Assembly (NCBI GenBank): GCA_050330995.1
Contig: JBHJHI010000037.1
Span: 1-64,000 of the forward strand
Direction: 5' to 3'
DNA from: Thermohalobaculum sp050330995
GTDB taxonomy: Bacteria > Pseudomonadota > Alphaproteobacteria > Rhodobacterales > Rhodobacteraceae
Length of the DNA stretch: 64,000 nucleotides
Shown: one piece after another, positions 49,962-58,639 of the stretch
How the letters are laid out: every line of letters starts with the position of its first letter
How positions within the stretch are numbered: the stretch's first letter is position 1
Notes under the pieces: generated by a model
Told to the model about the DNA's origin: nothing
Database searches by the model: none
What the model saw: the letters and a program-made list of their open reading frames with translations, nothing else
Translations under genes and position numbers: made by a program

Positions 49962-50885
49962 ATGTTCAAACGTGTGGGGGTGGCGCTACTCGCCGCCGTC
50001 GTGCCGGCGGGTGCCATCGCGGCGCCGATCGTGCTCGACTTCGACCGAGCCTACGAGGGGACGGTTAACGCGCGCGATACCGTCGACGGCGAGACGGTGA
50101 CCAACGCGCCCAACACGGGCATCGTCGACGATCGCGGCCTGTTCCACGACGCCCTCGGCGTGCGCGTCTCGCTGCAGCGCCCCTCCGGCGAGACGCTGCC
50201 GGCGGTTCTCTACGACACCAACGCCTCGCCCGCCAACGCCGACCCGGACTTGCGCACCGGCACCGCCTTCGGCACGCCCGAGCTCGGTCGCGTGCTGATC
50301 GCGCAGGAGAAGCAGTCCGATATCGGCCTGAACGAGCAGGTCTACCTCACGGGCGGCACCGGCGAGTTCGACCCCTTCGGCTTCGAGCGCCCGGACGACG
50401 ACGTGACCACGGCGACCTTCACTTTCTACTTCGATCCCGCCCGCTACGCCGACGGCGTGGACATGCGCGAGATGAAGCTCGTCGACCTCGACGAGACGGC
50501 CGTCGACGACGTGACCTTCGGCTTCTCCTACGTCGACCCGGCCAGGGCCGACGCGAGCATCAACGGCGCCTCGCCCCTGTCGATCGTCGTCCTAGAGAGC
50601 ACCGGCACCGCGACCGCCTCCGAATGCGCGAGCGATGGCGACGGCGACGACGGCGTGTGCAGCGGCGACAACTCGCTGCGCAGCTTCGGCTTCGACCCGA
50701 CCGGGGAGATCGCACGAGGCCTGCGCAGCTTCTCCGTCACGCTGGGCGGCATCTCGGGCGGGATCGAGGCGCTGTCCTTCGACCCGAGCGCCGCCGTGCC
50801 GCTGCCGGCGCCCGTCGCGCTGATGCTCTCGGCGATGGGTCTGCTCTACCTCGTGCGCCGCGAGAGGAGCACGCCATACCAGTAG
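49962..50885 (+). CDS. Secreted protein with VPLPA C-terminal sorting signal
   Basis: 307 residues, signal MFKRVGVALLAAVVPAGAIAAP. The mature part is Asp/Gly/Thr-rich and looks beta-rich (GTPELGRVLIAQEKQSDIGL, ATFTFYFDPARYADGVDMRE). The end is AAVPLPAPVALMLSAMGLLYLVRRERS: VPLPA, a hydrophobic span and a basic tail, the signature of exosortase-type sorting in alphaproteobacteria. A matching exosortase is not in the window. Such proteins are usually matrix or surface proteins. A short, less GC-rich leader (49910-49960) precedes it. Confidence 0.8.
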   Translation: MFKRVGVALLAAVVPAGAIAAPIVLDFDRAYEGTVNARDTVDGETVTNAPNTGIVDDRGLFHDALGVRVSLQRPSGETLPAVLYDTNASPANADPDLRTGTAFGTPELGRVLIAQEKQSDIGLNEQVYLTGGTGEFDPFGFERPDDDVTTATFTFYFDPARYADGVDMREMKLVDLDETAVDDVTFGFSYVDPARADASINGASPLSIVVLESTGTATASECASDGDGDDGVCSGDNSLRSFGFDPTGEIARGLRSFSVTLGGISGGIEALSFDPSAAVPLPAPVALMLSAMGLLYLVRRERSTPYQ

Positions 50886-51202
50886 CCCGGCCGTGCCCGG
50901 GCGACCGGTTCCGGACCGTGGAGAAGGGGGGTGTCCATGAACGGCGGGGGGACGACCCACCGCCCGGATGGGGTGCGCCTCGGACGCGGGCCTATGGTCG
51001 CCACCGGCGCGCGGTGTCGGCGCCGGTCGGCATGCCGGCGGGTGTCTCGCCGTGGCGCCGCCCGGACCGAAGCGCCCGCACGATCCGCGTCGAGCGGGCG
51101 CCCGGCTCCCAGCGTCTCAGTTTGGCGGCTACGCCGACGCGATTCGCTGAGAGCATGATTCTTGCGGGCGTCGCAGGACGACGCCGAGACACGGCCCCCG
51201 GC
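50886..51202. other. Gene-free stretch
   Basis: About 317 bases between convergent genes. No supported gene, hairpin terminator or repeat family was identified. Confidence 0.45.
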
Positions 51203-52138
51203 TCAGGCGATCGCGCGGCGCCGCCGCCCCTCGCGCCGCCCGCGCGCGCCCGCCTCGGCCTCGCCCTCGGCGACGGCCGGCTTGTTCGCCCTGATCCAGG
51301 CCGCGCCGTGCGGGTCGTGATTCATGAGCAGGTTGGCCGCGCGCACCGCCTCCATCTCCTGGGGCCGGCAGGGGTTCATGATCGCCGACGTCATCCCGGA
51401 GGCGATCGCCATCGGCAGGAAGGCGGCGTTGACGCCGTGGCGGTTCGGCAGGCCGAACGACACGTTCGAGGCGCCGCAGGTGGTGTTGACGCCGAGCTCC
51501 TCGCGCAGGCGCCGCACCAGCGCGAACACCTGCCGCCCGGCGCTCGCCATGGCGCCGACCGGCATCACCAAGGGATCGACCACGATGTCGGCGGCCGGAA
51601 TGCCGTGGTCGGCGGCGCGCTCGACGATCTTCTTCGCCACCGCGAAGCGGACCTCGGGGTCCTCGGAGATGCCGGTGTCGTCGTTCGAGATCGCCACCAC
51701 CGGCACGTTGTACTTGGCCACGAGCGGCAGCACGGTCTCGAGGCGCTCCTCCTCGCCGGTGACCGAGTTCAGGAGCGGGCGGCCCTGCGCCGTCTCCAGC
51801 CCCGCGACCAGCGCGCCCGGCACCGAGCTGTCGATCACGAGCGGCACGTCGACGAGATCCTGCACGAGCGTGACGAGGCGGCGCATCAGCGGCGGCTCGG
51901 TCTCGTTCGGGTTCGGGTTCGAATTGTAGACGACGCCGGCGTTCACATCGAGCGCCATGGCGCCGAAGCCGACCTGCTCCAGCGCGTCGCGCTCGACGGT
52001 CGAGAAGTCGCCGGCCTCCAGCTCGGCGGCGAGCTTCTTGCGCCCGGTGGGGTTGATGCGCTCGCCGATGACGCAGAACGGCTCCTCGAAGCCGATGGCG
52101 ACCGCGCGGGTGCGGCTCTCGATGACGGTGCGGGTCAT
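51203..52138 (-). CDS. Methyltetrahydrofolate:corrinoid methyltransferase-like protein
   Basis: 311 residues. FCVIGERINPTGRKKL, MALDVNAGVVYNSNPNPNETEPP, LVIDSS, NTTCGASNVSFGLPNRHGVNAAFLPMAI are motifs of the dihydropteroate-synthase-like (pterin-binding TIM barrel) family that moves methyl groups from methyl-THF to a corrinoid protein or back. The Arg-rich tail (GRREGRRRRAIA) is unusual. It follows the MTHFR-like gene by 23 bases, so a one-carbon operon is likely, for instance for methyl groups from betaine-type compounds. No corrinoid protein gene is present. Confidence 0.85.
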   Translation of the reverse strand: MTRTVIESRTRAVAIGFEEPFCVIGERINPTGRKKLAAELEAGDFSTVERDALEQVGFGAMALDVNAGVVYNSNPNPNETEPPLMRRLVTLVQDLVDVPLVIDSSVPGALVAGLETAQGRPLLNSVTGEEERLETVLPLVAKYNVPVVAISNDDTGISEDPEVRFAVAKKIVERAADHGIPAADIVVDPLVMPVGAMASAGRQVFALVRRLREELGVNTTCGASNVSFGLPNRHGVNAAFLPMAIASGMTSAIMNPCRPQEMEAVRAANLLMNHDPHGAAWIRANKPAVAEGEAEAGARGRREGRRRRAIA

Positions 52139-52161
52139 GGTCGGGTCTTTCCTGAGGAGGG

Positions 52162-53064
52162 TCAGCGAATAGCGGTCTGCGACCGCGCCCAGGCGGCGGT
52201 CTGGGCGACGCCGCCGAAGGGGAAGAAATGCACGCGCTCGATGGCGAAGCCCGGATGGCGCGCCTTGTGCTGGGCCAAGGGGCCGAGGAAGGCGTCCGGC
52301 GCGTAGGGCAGCAGCAGCTTGGTGACGTCGGCGGCGCGCTTCTTCAGCACCCGCATCGAGGCGCCGACGCCGCAGGTGGCCGCGAAGCGGATCAGCGTCT
52401 GCAGCTTCGCGGGCCCCGCCGTGCCGATGTGGACGGGCAGGTCGATCCCGGCCTCGCGCAGCCGCTCGCCCCAGGCGATCACCGGCTCGGGCTCGAAGCA
52501 GAACTGGGTGACGATCGCCATCTTCGCGTCGGTGCGCTCGTTGAAGGCCCGCTTCCAGCGCAGCGCGTCCATCACCGCGCGCTCGCCCCCCTGCGGATCG
52601 ATGTCGCGGTTGCCCTCCGGGTGGCCGGCGACGTGCAGCCGGGTGAAGCCCGCGCGGTCGAAGGCGCCGCTGGCGAGCAGCTCCATGGCGTTGTCGAAGG
52701 CGCCCGTCGGCCTGTCGAGCCCGCCGCCGATGACGAGCGCGCTGGTGACCCCCGCCTCGCCCTGGTAGCGCGCGATCCAGTCCTCCAGCGCGCGCGTGTC
52801 CGGAACCGCGCGGGCGGGGAAGTGGGGCATCACCTCGAAGCCCTGACGCGCGAGGCTCGCCGCGGCCACCGTCATGTCCTCGATCGGCGTGCCGGCGATA
52901 TGGGCGAGGTAGACCCGCGTGCGCGCCGGCAGGTGCGCCGCGAGATCGGTCGTCTTCGCGACCGTGGCGGGCACCATCTCGATCGAGTAGCCGTCGAGAA
53001 GCGAGGCGAGGGCCGGCCGCGGCGCGTGGTCGGGGCGCGTGAGGAACTCGATCAGGCGTGCCAT
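52162..53064 (-). CDS. Methylenetetrahydrofolate reductase-like protein
   Basis: 300 residues. YSIEMVPATVAKTTDLAAHLP, VYLAHIAGTPIEDMTVAAASLARQGFEVMPHFPAR and TSALVIGGGLDRPTG, followed by LHVAGHPEGNRDID and KMAIVTQFCFEPEP, resemble MetF-type flavin barrels. It reduces methylene-THF to methyl-THF, or works in reverse in methyl-group oxidation. Immediately upstream of the corrinoid methyltransferase-like gene. Confidence 0.82.
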   Translation of the reverse strand: MARLIEFLTRPDHAPRPALASLLDGYSIEMVPATVAKTTDLAAHLPARTRVYLAHIAGTPIEDMTVAAASLARQGFEVMPHFPARAVPDTRALEDWIARYQGEAGVTSALVIGGGLDRPTGAFDNAMELLASGAFDRAGFTRLHVAGHPEGNRDIDPQGGERAVMDALRWKRAFNERTDAKMAIVTQFCFEPEPVIAWGERLREAGIDLPVHIGTAGPAKLQTLIRFAATCGVGASMRVLKKRAADVTKLLLPYAPDAFLGPLAQHKARHPGFAIERVHFFPFGGVAQTAAWARSQTAIR

Positions 53065-53087
53065 GGAAGCCCTTTGCTCTCGGCGTG

Positions 53088-53399
53088 TCAGGCGTGGGGG
53101 ACGGTCGACCAGCCGCCGCGCTCGACGAGCGCGCGGACCGTGTCGGGCGGATACTCGGCCTCGAGGCGCGCGGCCTCGACGTCGGCGAGCGTCTCGATCT
53201 CGCCGGCCGCGGGCTCGGGCGCCGCGCGGCGCCAGTCGGCGAGATAGGCGTCCTCGCCACGCGCGCCGGTGCGCATGGCGCAGCGGTCGATCGCCTCGAC
53301 GAAGCGCGGCGAGAGTTCGCGCTTGGCCGCGCGGCGGCCCTCGCGGACGATCACCTGCGCGGGTATGTCCCGCCAGTAGACGACGACGACCTGAGCCAT
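53088..53399 (-). CDS. Small protein annotated elsewhere as virulence factor family
   Basis: 103 residues from ATG 53399. AQVVVVYWRDIPAQVIVREGRRAAKRELSPRFVEAIDRCAMRTGARGEDAYLADW matches the PF13769-type family as I recall it. The name reflects one early study; no virulence role is implied. It heads the MTHFR/corrinoid methyltransferase operon with 23 bases to the next gene, an arrangement I recall from Rhodobacterales. One-carbon association is the better clue to function. Confidence 0.72.
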   Translation of the reverse strand: MAQVVVVYWRDIPAQVIVREGRRAAKRELSPRFVEAIDRCAMRTGARGEDAYLADWRRAAPEPAAGEIETLADVEAARLEAEYPPDTVRALVERGGWSTVPHA

Positions 53400-53734
53400 G
53401 CGGACCTCCCTCTCGCGTCCTCGATAAGCGAGGCGCGGGCAGGCGGGCGTGGCGGATTCGACGCCGTGAGGTCGCTTCGCGACAGCATCGCGATTTCCCG
53501 CGTCATGCGGCCGCGCCGTGGCGGAAACGTCGCACCGGAGGGCGGCGACGCCGGCTTGGGATCGACCGGGACGTCCCCGGCCGGACCGTTCCGGAAAGGG
53601 GCGGCCCTTCGCGAGCCTCGGGAGAGGCGACCCGCCGCCGAGAGATCCGGCGGTCGGACCCGTCGCGGCCGGAGCGCCGGGAGCGAGCCGTCGTCCCCGG
53701 TCCGGGCGCGGCGATCGGCGTCGGGCGCCGCGTC
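53400..53734. other. Gene-free stretch upstream of the C1 operon
   Basis: About 335 bases. It should hold the promoter of the C1 operon. CTCGCTTATCGAG (about 53418-53430) is a small hairpin. I looked for a SAM-II or cobalamin riboswitch pattern and saw none. Confidence 0.45.
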
Positions 53735-54835
53735 TCAGGTCAGGGAGGTCATCGGCAGGCGCAGCGTCGAGACCGTGCGGCCGGGGCGGCCGCCCCAGTC
53801 GAGCGTGCCGCCCATCTGCCGCGCGAGCGTCAGGCAGATCGAGGTGCCGAAGCCGTGCCGCGCTTTCGCGTCGAAGCCCGCGGGCAGGCCGCGGCCGTCG
53901 TCCACGAGGCGCAGCACCAGATCGTCGCGCTGCACGCCGCCTTCGAGGCGGATGGTGCCGCGCACGGGTTCCGGGAAGCCGTGGCGCAGCGCGTTGGTGG
54001 CCAGCTCGTTCAGCACGATGCCGATGTTGGTGATCGCTCGCGCCTTGATCGCGAGGTTCGGCGCGGCGTTGACGAAGGCGACGCGGCCGTCGCCCTGCGC
54101 GGCGAGCCCGTCGAACAGCCGCCCCACGAACAGGTGGAGATCGGCGTCGCGCGCCCCGGCGGTGCGATGGAGCAGATCGTGCGTCAGCGCCACCGCGCCG
54201 ACGCGCGCGCGCGCCCGGTCGAGCGCCTCGACGAGGCGGGGGTCGTCGCCGGCCTGTCGCATCTGGATGCCGAGCAGGCCGGTGACCATCGCCAGCGAGT
54301 TCTTGACGCGATGGTCGATCTCCTGGAGCAGGTCGCGCGCCGCCTGCGCGTCGCGGCGCAGCACGATCTGCGCCGCCGCCTGACGCGCGAGCATGGCGAG
54401 CAGCTGCTCCTCGCGCGGAGCGAGCCGGCGCGGGTGGTAGTCGAGCACGCAGAGCGTGCCGAGCGGCAGCCCGTCCTCGGTCTCGATCGGGGCGCCCGCG
54501 TAGAAGCGCAGCCCCGGCTCGGTGCAGCAGAGCGGGTTGTCGCGCGAGCGCGGGTCTTCGAGCGTGTCCTCGATCACGGTCAGGCCGCGGTGGTGGATGG
54601 CGTGCGCGCAGATCGAGCGGTCGAGCCCGGTCTCGTCCAACGCCACCCCGACGCGCGCCTTGAACCACTGCCGCTTCTCGTCGACGAGCGAGATCAGCGC
54701 GACGGGCGCGCGGCAGATCTCGGCGGCCATGGCGACGATGGTGTCGAAGGGCGCCTCGCGCGGCGTGTCGAGCACCTCAAGGTCGTGCAGCGCCTCGAGC
54801 CGGGCTTGCTGGAGCGGATGAGGCGTCGGTTGCAT
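53735..54835 (-). CDS. GAF-domain HisKA_2 sensor histidine kinase
   Basis: 366 residues. Residues 20-160 form a GAF domain (ALHDLEVLDTPREAPFDTIVAMAAEICRAPVALISLVDEKRQWFKARVG, GLRFYAGAPIETEDGLPLGTLCVLD). H175 in EIDHRVKNSLAMVTGLLG is the phospho-acceptor of the HisKA_2 type. The ATPase part has IVLNELATNALRHGFPEP and FGTSICLTLARQMGGTLDW. No membrane span, so a cytoplasmic sensor; the GAF ligand is unknown. Receiver-only regulators usually partner such kinases. Confidence 0.87.
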   Translation of the reverse strand: MQPTPHPLQQARLEALHDLEVLDTPREAPFDTIVAMAAEICRAPVALISLVDEKRQWFKARVGVALDETGLDRSICAHAIHHRGLTVIEDTLEDPRSRDNPLCCTEPGLRFYAGAPIETEDGLPLGTLCVLDYHPRRLAPREEQLLAMLARQAAAQIVLRRDAQAARDLLQEIDHRVKNSLAMVTGLLGIQMRQAGDDPRLVEALDRARARVGAVALTHDLLHRTAGARDADLHLFVGRLFDGLAAQGDGRVAFVNAAPNLAIKARAITNIGIVLNELATNALRHGFPEPVRGTIRLEGGVQRDDLVLRLVDDGRGLPAGFDAKARHGFGTSICLTLARQMGGTLDWGGRPGRTVSTLRLPMTSLT

Positions 54836-54869
54836 GCACTCCCCCCTGGCACCCTTTCTGGTACTCGGT

Positions 54870-54899
54870 GTGATAGCGACGCTAGATACGGTCTCTCAA
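54870..54899 (-). promoter_or_regulatory. Possible promoter of the GAF kinase
   Basis: TTGAGA (54894-54899, minus strand) with TATCAC (54870-54875) at 18-base spacing, about 40 bases before the kinase start. Confidence 0.35.
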
Positions 54900-54945
54900 G
54901 TCCGGTGTCGCTACCGAATCGCGACCGACCCCTGCCTGTCGCATC

Positions 54946-54962
54946 GCGGAACGCTGTTCCGC
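54946..54962. other. Perfect hairpin between divergent genes
   Basis: GCGGAAC (54946-54952) and GTTCCGC (54956-54962) around GCT. It lies between divergent promoters and may be an operator. The 3-base loop recalls the hairpins in the insertion sequences, but the arms are unrelated. Confidence 0.4.
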
Positions 54963-55070
54963 CCGCGTCAAGCGGAGCACCGCGATCGTGCGGCGATGCG
55001 AAATTTTATTGCCCGAAGCGGCCTCGTGGCCTAGCTATCCTGCGAGCCGGCCAACAGGGGAGCGCCCGCG

Positions 55071-55523
55071 ATGCTCGACGACACCACCAACCACCCGCCG
55101 AGCACGATCTGCATCGAGGACATGGAGATCGGAATCGCGCGCGGGCTCTCGAAGACGATCACCGACGCCGACATCCGCGCCTTCGCCGAGGTCTCGACCG
55201 ACCGCAACCCGGTCCACCTCGACGAGGACTACGCCCAGGGCACCATCTTCTCGGGCCGCGTCGCGCACGGGATGCTGACGGCCTCGCTGATCTCGGCGGT
55301 GATCGGCGAGCAGCTGCCCGGCCACGGCTCGGTGTATCTGGGCCAGAACCTCAAGTTCCTCGGTCCCGTGCGGCCGGGCGACACCGTCGACGTCACCGTG
55401 AGCGTGACCGCGATCGATCATCGCAAGCGGCGCGTCACCCTTGAATGCGTCTGCCGCGTCGGCGAGAAGGCGGTGCTCAAGGGCGAGGCGCTGGTGCTCG
55501 CGCCGTCGAAGCGCTTCGACTGA
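55071..55523 (+). CDS. MaoC-family dehydratase
   Basis: 150 residues with the hot-dog fold. DIRAFAEVSTDRNPVHLDEDYA and FSGRVAHGMLTASLISAVIGEQLPG supply the hydratase-2 motif (D...NP-H...GR-AHGM). It probably hydrates or dehydrates enoyl-CoA; acyl chain length is unknown. GGGGAG lies before the ATG. Followed 50 bases later by ribF. Confidence 0.88.
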   Translation: MLDDTTNHPPSTICIEDMEIGIARGLSKTITDADIRAFAEVSTDRNPVHLDEDYAQGTIFSGRVAHGMLTASLISAVIGEQLPGHGSVYLGQNLKFLGPVRPGDTVDVTVSVTAIDHRKRRVTLECVCRVGEKAVLKGEALVLAPSKRFD

Positions 55524-55575
55524 CGGCCCGCCCGGCGTCGCGCGCATCGGCGAGCGAGCGGCGAGGGACGGGGCA

Positions 55576-56565
55576 GTGCGGCGCATCGACGGATATCCCG
55601 AGCCGGCCGCGGACGGGCCGCCCCCGCTCGCCGGCGCCTCCGTCGCCATCGGCAATTTCGACGGCGTCCACCGCGGCCACCAGGCGCTCGTCGCCGCCGC
55701 GCGCGCCGCGCGCCCGCGTGCGCCCCTCGGCGTCGTCACCTTCGAGCCGCACCCGCGCCGGGTGTTCCAGACGGACGCGCCCCCCTTCCGCCTGACCACC
55801 GACGCCGAGCGCGAGCGGCTGATCGCGCGCCTCGGCGTCGAGGCGCTCGCGGTGCTGCCCTTCGACCGCCGGCTGATGCGTCTCTCGCCGGCGGCCTTCG
55901 CCCGCGACGTGCTGGTGCGCGGGCTCGGCGTCACGCACGTGGCGACCGGCGCCGACTTCCGCTTCGGGCGCGCGCGGCTCGGCGACGCGGAGGCGCTGCG
56001 CCGGCTCGGTCTCGCCCTCGGCTTCACCACCACGCGCCTCGCCCTCGTCGGCGACGAGCACGGCCAGTTCTCCTCGACCGCCGCGCGCGAGGCGGTGGCG
56101 GCGGGGCGCATGGCCGAGGCGGCCGCGATTCTCGGGCGCCCCCACGCGGTCGCGGGGCGGGTGATCGAGGGCGACAGGCGCGGGCGCACGCTCGGCTACC
56201 CGACCGCCAATCTCGCCTTCGGCGAACAGATCGTGCCGGCCTACGGCGTCTACGCCGCGCGCGTGCACGTGCTCGACGGGCCGCACGCCGGCGCCTGGGA
56301 GGGCGTCGCCTCGATCGGCGAGCGCCCGACCTTCGGGGTGAACGCGCCGAACTTCGAGGTGCACCTGTTCGACTTCGCGGGCGATCTCTACGGCGCGGCG
56401 ATCTCGGTCGGGCTCGTCGCGTTCCTCCGCGGCGAGATCGCCTATCCGGGCGCCGAGGCGCTGATCGCGCAGATGGACCGCGACAGCCTCGACGCGCGGC
56501 GGGCGCTGGCGGCGGAGCCGCCGGCCGACCCCGCGCCCGTGGCGCTGCCGGGCCGGACAGGCTAG
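55576..56565 (+). CDS. ribF: Bifunctional riboflavin kinase/FAD synthetase
   Basis: 329 residues from GTG 55576. SVAIGNFDGVHRGHQALV is the nucleotidyltransferase motif; FEPHPRRVF, FSSTAAREAVAAGRM follow; the kinase domain starts with GRTLGYPTANLAFGEQIVPAYGVYAARV. It makes FMN and FAD from riboflavin. Length is normal. The C-terminal tail is Ala/Pro-rich. Confidence 0.93.
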   Translation: MRRIDGYPEPAADGPPPLAGASVAIGNFDGVHRGHQALVAAARAARPRAPLGVVTFEPHPRRVFQTDAPPFRLTTDAERERLIARLGVEALAVLPFDRRLMRLSPAAFARDVLVRGLGVTHVATGADFRFGRARLGDAEALRRLGLALGFTTTRLALVGDEHGQFSSTAAREAVAAGRMAEAAAILGRPHAVAGRVIEGDRRGRTLGYPTANLAFGEQIVPAYGVYAARVHVLDGPHAGAWEGVASIGERPTFGVNAPNFEVHLFDFAGDLYGAAISVGLVAFLRGEIAYPGAEALIAQMDRDSLDARRALAAEPPADPAPVALPGRTG

Positions 56566-56604
56566 AGGGCGCGCCATTCCCCGATTCGCTGCCGGAGGCG
56601 CCGG

Positions 56605-57402
56605 ATGCGCTCGCTCGTCTTCAACCTGTTCTTCTACGCGCTGACCTTCGGCGTCGCGCTGCGGGTCTGGTTCCTGGGGCTCAGGGGCGATCGCGACGGC
56701 ATGTACCGGGTACTGCGGTACTGGGGCCGGACCACGCTGCGCGCGATCGAGGTGATCCTGCGCGGACGCGTCGAGATCCGCGGGCTGGAGCGGATCCCCG
56801 AGAGCGGCCCCGTCCTGTTCGCGGCCAAGCACCAGTCCGAGCTCGACATCGTGCTGCTCGGGCTGCTGATGCCCCACACCGGCGCGATCGCGATGCAGGA
56901 GCTGGAGCGCTACCCCTTCTTCGGCCCGATCCTGCGCACGCTCGACGTGGTGCTGGTGCCGGTGAGCCGCGGCCCGCAGAACCGCACCGAGAGCATCGTC
57001 GAGGGCACCGCGCGCTGCTTCGCGCAAGGCAGGCCGATGATGATCTACCCCGAGGGCACGCTGATGCGCCCCGGCGACCGCGAGCGCTACCGTCGCGGCG
57101 TCGGCCACCTCTACACCCGGCTGAACCCGACGGTGGTGCCGGTCGCGACCTCGGTCGGGCTGATCTGGCCGCGGCGCCACTGGCGAAAGCACGCCGGCCG
57201 CCGCGGCGTGATCGAGTTCCTGGAGCCGATCGAGCCGGGCCTCGACTTCGAGGCCTTCATGGAGCTGATCGAGCGCACCATCGAGGGCGAGAGCATGCGC
57301 CTCGTGCGCGAGAGCGCGCCCGCGGACGCGCTCGCCGAGGCCGAGGCGCGCTTCGAGGCCGCAGTTGCGGAGCGGGGCCTTTCGGGGCGCGATGCGGCAT
57401 AA
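56605..57402 (+). CDS. plsC: 1-acyl-sn-glycerol-3-phosphate acyltransferase
   Basis: 265 residues, N-terminal membrane anchor (LVFNLFFYALTFGVALRVWFL). The catalytic HX4D is H76-D81 (FAAKHQSELDIV); IYPEGTLMRPG is the EGT motif; TVVPVATSVG completes the fold. It makes phosphatidic acid at the inner membrane. Unlike the cluster acyltransferase at 32972, its catalytic motif is standard. Confidence 0.9.
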   Translation: MRSLVFNLFFYALTFGVALRVWFLGLRGDRDGMYRVLRYWGRTTLRAIEVILRGRVEIRGLERIPESGPVLFAAKHQSELDIVLLGLLMPHTGAIAMQELERYPFFGPILRTLDVVLVPVSRGPQNRTESIVEGTARCFAQGRPMMIYPEGTLMRPGDRERYRRGVGHLYTRLNPTVVPVATSVGLIWPRRHWRKHAGRRGVIEFLEPIEPGLDFEAFMELIERTIEGESMRLVRESAPADALAEAEARFEAAVAERGLSGRDAA

Positions 57403-57520
57403 TATACTATCAAGCGAGTCGGATGTTTTCCTGGGAAGAATGACACCGCAGGGGCGAACCGCAGCGGCCTGAACGGGACCGGCCGAGCCCGCAGACACAC
57501 GTCAGCATAGGGACGCCGCC

Positions 57521-58618
57521 GTGAGCGACATGGACGACCTGAAAGCCGCCGCCGGTTTCGGCGACGCGGCGGCTCGGCGCGTGCTCGACCAGGCGCAGTA
57601 CTCGATCTCGATCGCGGACCCGAGCGTCGAGGATTGTCCGCTCGTCTACGTCAACCGCGCCTTCACGCTGCTGACGGGCTATTCGGAGACCGACTGCCTC
57701 GGGCGCAACTGCCGCTTCCTTCAGGGCGAGGACACCGACCCCGCCGCCTGCGCCACGCTGCGCGAGGCGGTCGAGCACGGGCGCGAGGCTACGGTCACGC
57801 TCAAGAACTACCGCGCCGGCGGCGCGCCGTTCTGGAACCAGCTCGGCATCGCGCCGGTGCGCGACGACGAGGGCACGATCGTCTACGTCATCGGCATCCA
57901 GCGCGAGGTCGCCGCCCCGGACGAGCGCCATTCCGACACCATGCTGCGCGAGCTGCAGCACCGGGTGAAGAACCACCTCGCGATGATCGTGAGCCTCGTG
58001 CGCGTCGAGGCGCGGGAGTCCGAGCGCGCCGCCGACTACCAGCCGAGCGCGCGGCTCAACCGCCTCGTCGGGCGCATCGAGAGCCTGCAGCTCCTCTACG
58101 ACCAGCTCAACGGCCGCGGCGGCGGCGAGACGGTCGACTTCGCGGCCTACCTCTCGCAGCTCACCGCCTCGCTGACCGCGCTCGCCGAGCGGCCGAGCGT
58201 GCGCATCGAGATCCGCGCCGAGACCTGCGTGCTCGACGTCGAGACCGCCGCGCGCCTCGGCCTCGCGGTCTCCGAACTCGTCACCAACGCGCTCAAGCAC
58301 GCCTTTCCCGACGGCCGCCCGGGCATCGTCGAGGTCGCGCTGCGCCGGCGCGGCGGCAACGTCATGCGCCTCAGCGTTACCGACGACGGCATCGGCATGA
58401 CAGGCGGGCTCGACACCACCGCCGGCATCGGCGGCCGGCTCGTCAAGGGCCTGCTCGCCCGCGAGGACGTCGCGTTCGAGCAGGAGGGAGTGGCGGAGGG
58501 CACGGCCTTCCGCATCGACTTCGCCGACGAGGCGGAACTCGGCACGATCCCCGCCTCCGGCGCCCACGCGGCGAGCGGTCGTCCCCCGCCGCCGGTGCCG
58601 CCGGAGCAGGGGGACTGA
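57521..58618 (+). CDS. LOV-domain HisKA_2 photoreceptor kinase
   Basis: 365 residues from GTG 57521 (ATG 57530 is possible). The LOV core has C64 in DCLGRNCRFLQGEDTD, the residue that forms the flavin adduct in blue light. H147 in LRELQHRVKNHLAMIVSLV is the HisKA_2 phospho-acceptor, and the ATPase domain has LAVSELVTNALKHAFPDG and VTDDGIGM. A soluble blue-light sensor. The Pro-rich tail (GRPPPPVPPEQGD) is not conserved as far as I know. Confidence 0.92.
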   Translation: MSDMDDLKAAAGFGDAAARRVLDQAQYSISIADPSVEDCPLVYVNRAFTLLTGYSETDCLGRNCRFLQGEDTDPAACATLREAVEHGREATVTLKNYRAGGAPFWNQLGIAPVRDDEGTIVYVIGIQREVAAPDERHSDTMLRELQHRVKNHLAMIVSLVRVEARESERAADYQPSARLNRLVGRIESLQLLYDQLNGRGGGETVDFAAYLSQLTASLTALAERPSVRIEIRAETCVLDVETAARLGLAVSELVTNALKHAFPDGRPGIVEVALRRRGGNVMRLSVTDDGIGMTGGLDTTAGIGGRLVKGLLAREDVAFEQEGVAEGTAFRIDFADEAELGTIPASGAHAASGRPPPPVPPEQGD

Positions 58619-58639
58619 CCGCTCGGGCCGCCGCGCGCC

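Noticed and set aside
53400..53734. SAM or cobalamin riboswitch upstream of the C1 operon
   Set aside because: No conserved motif or expected pairing was found by eye.
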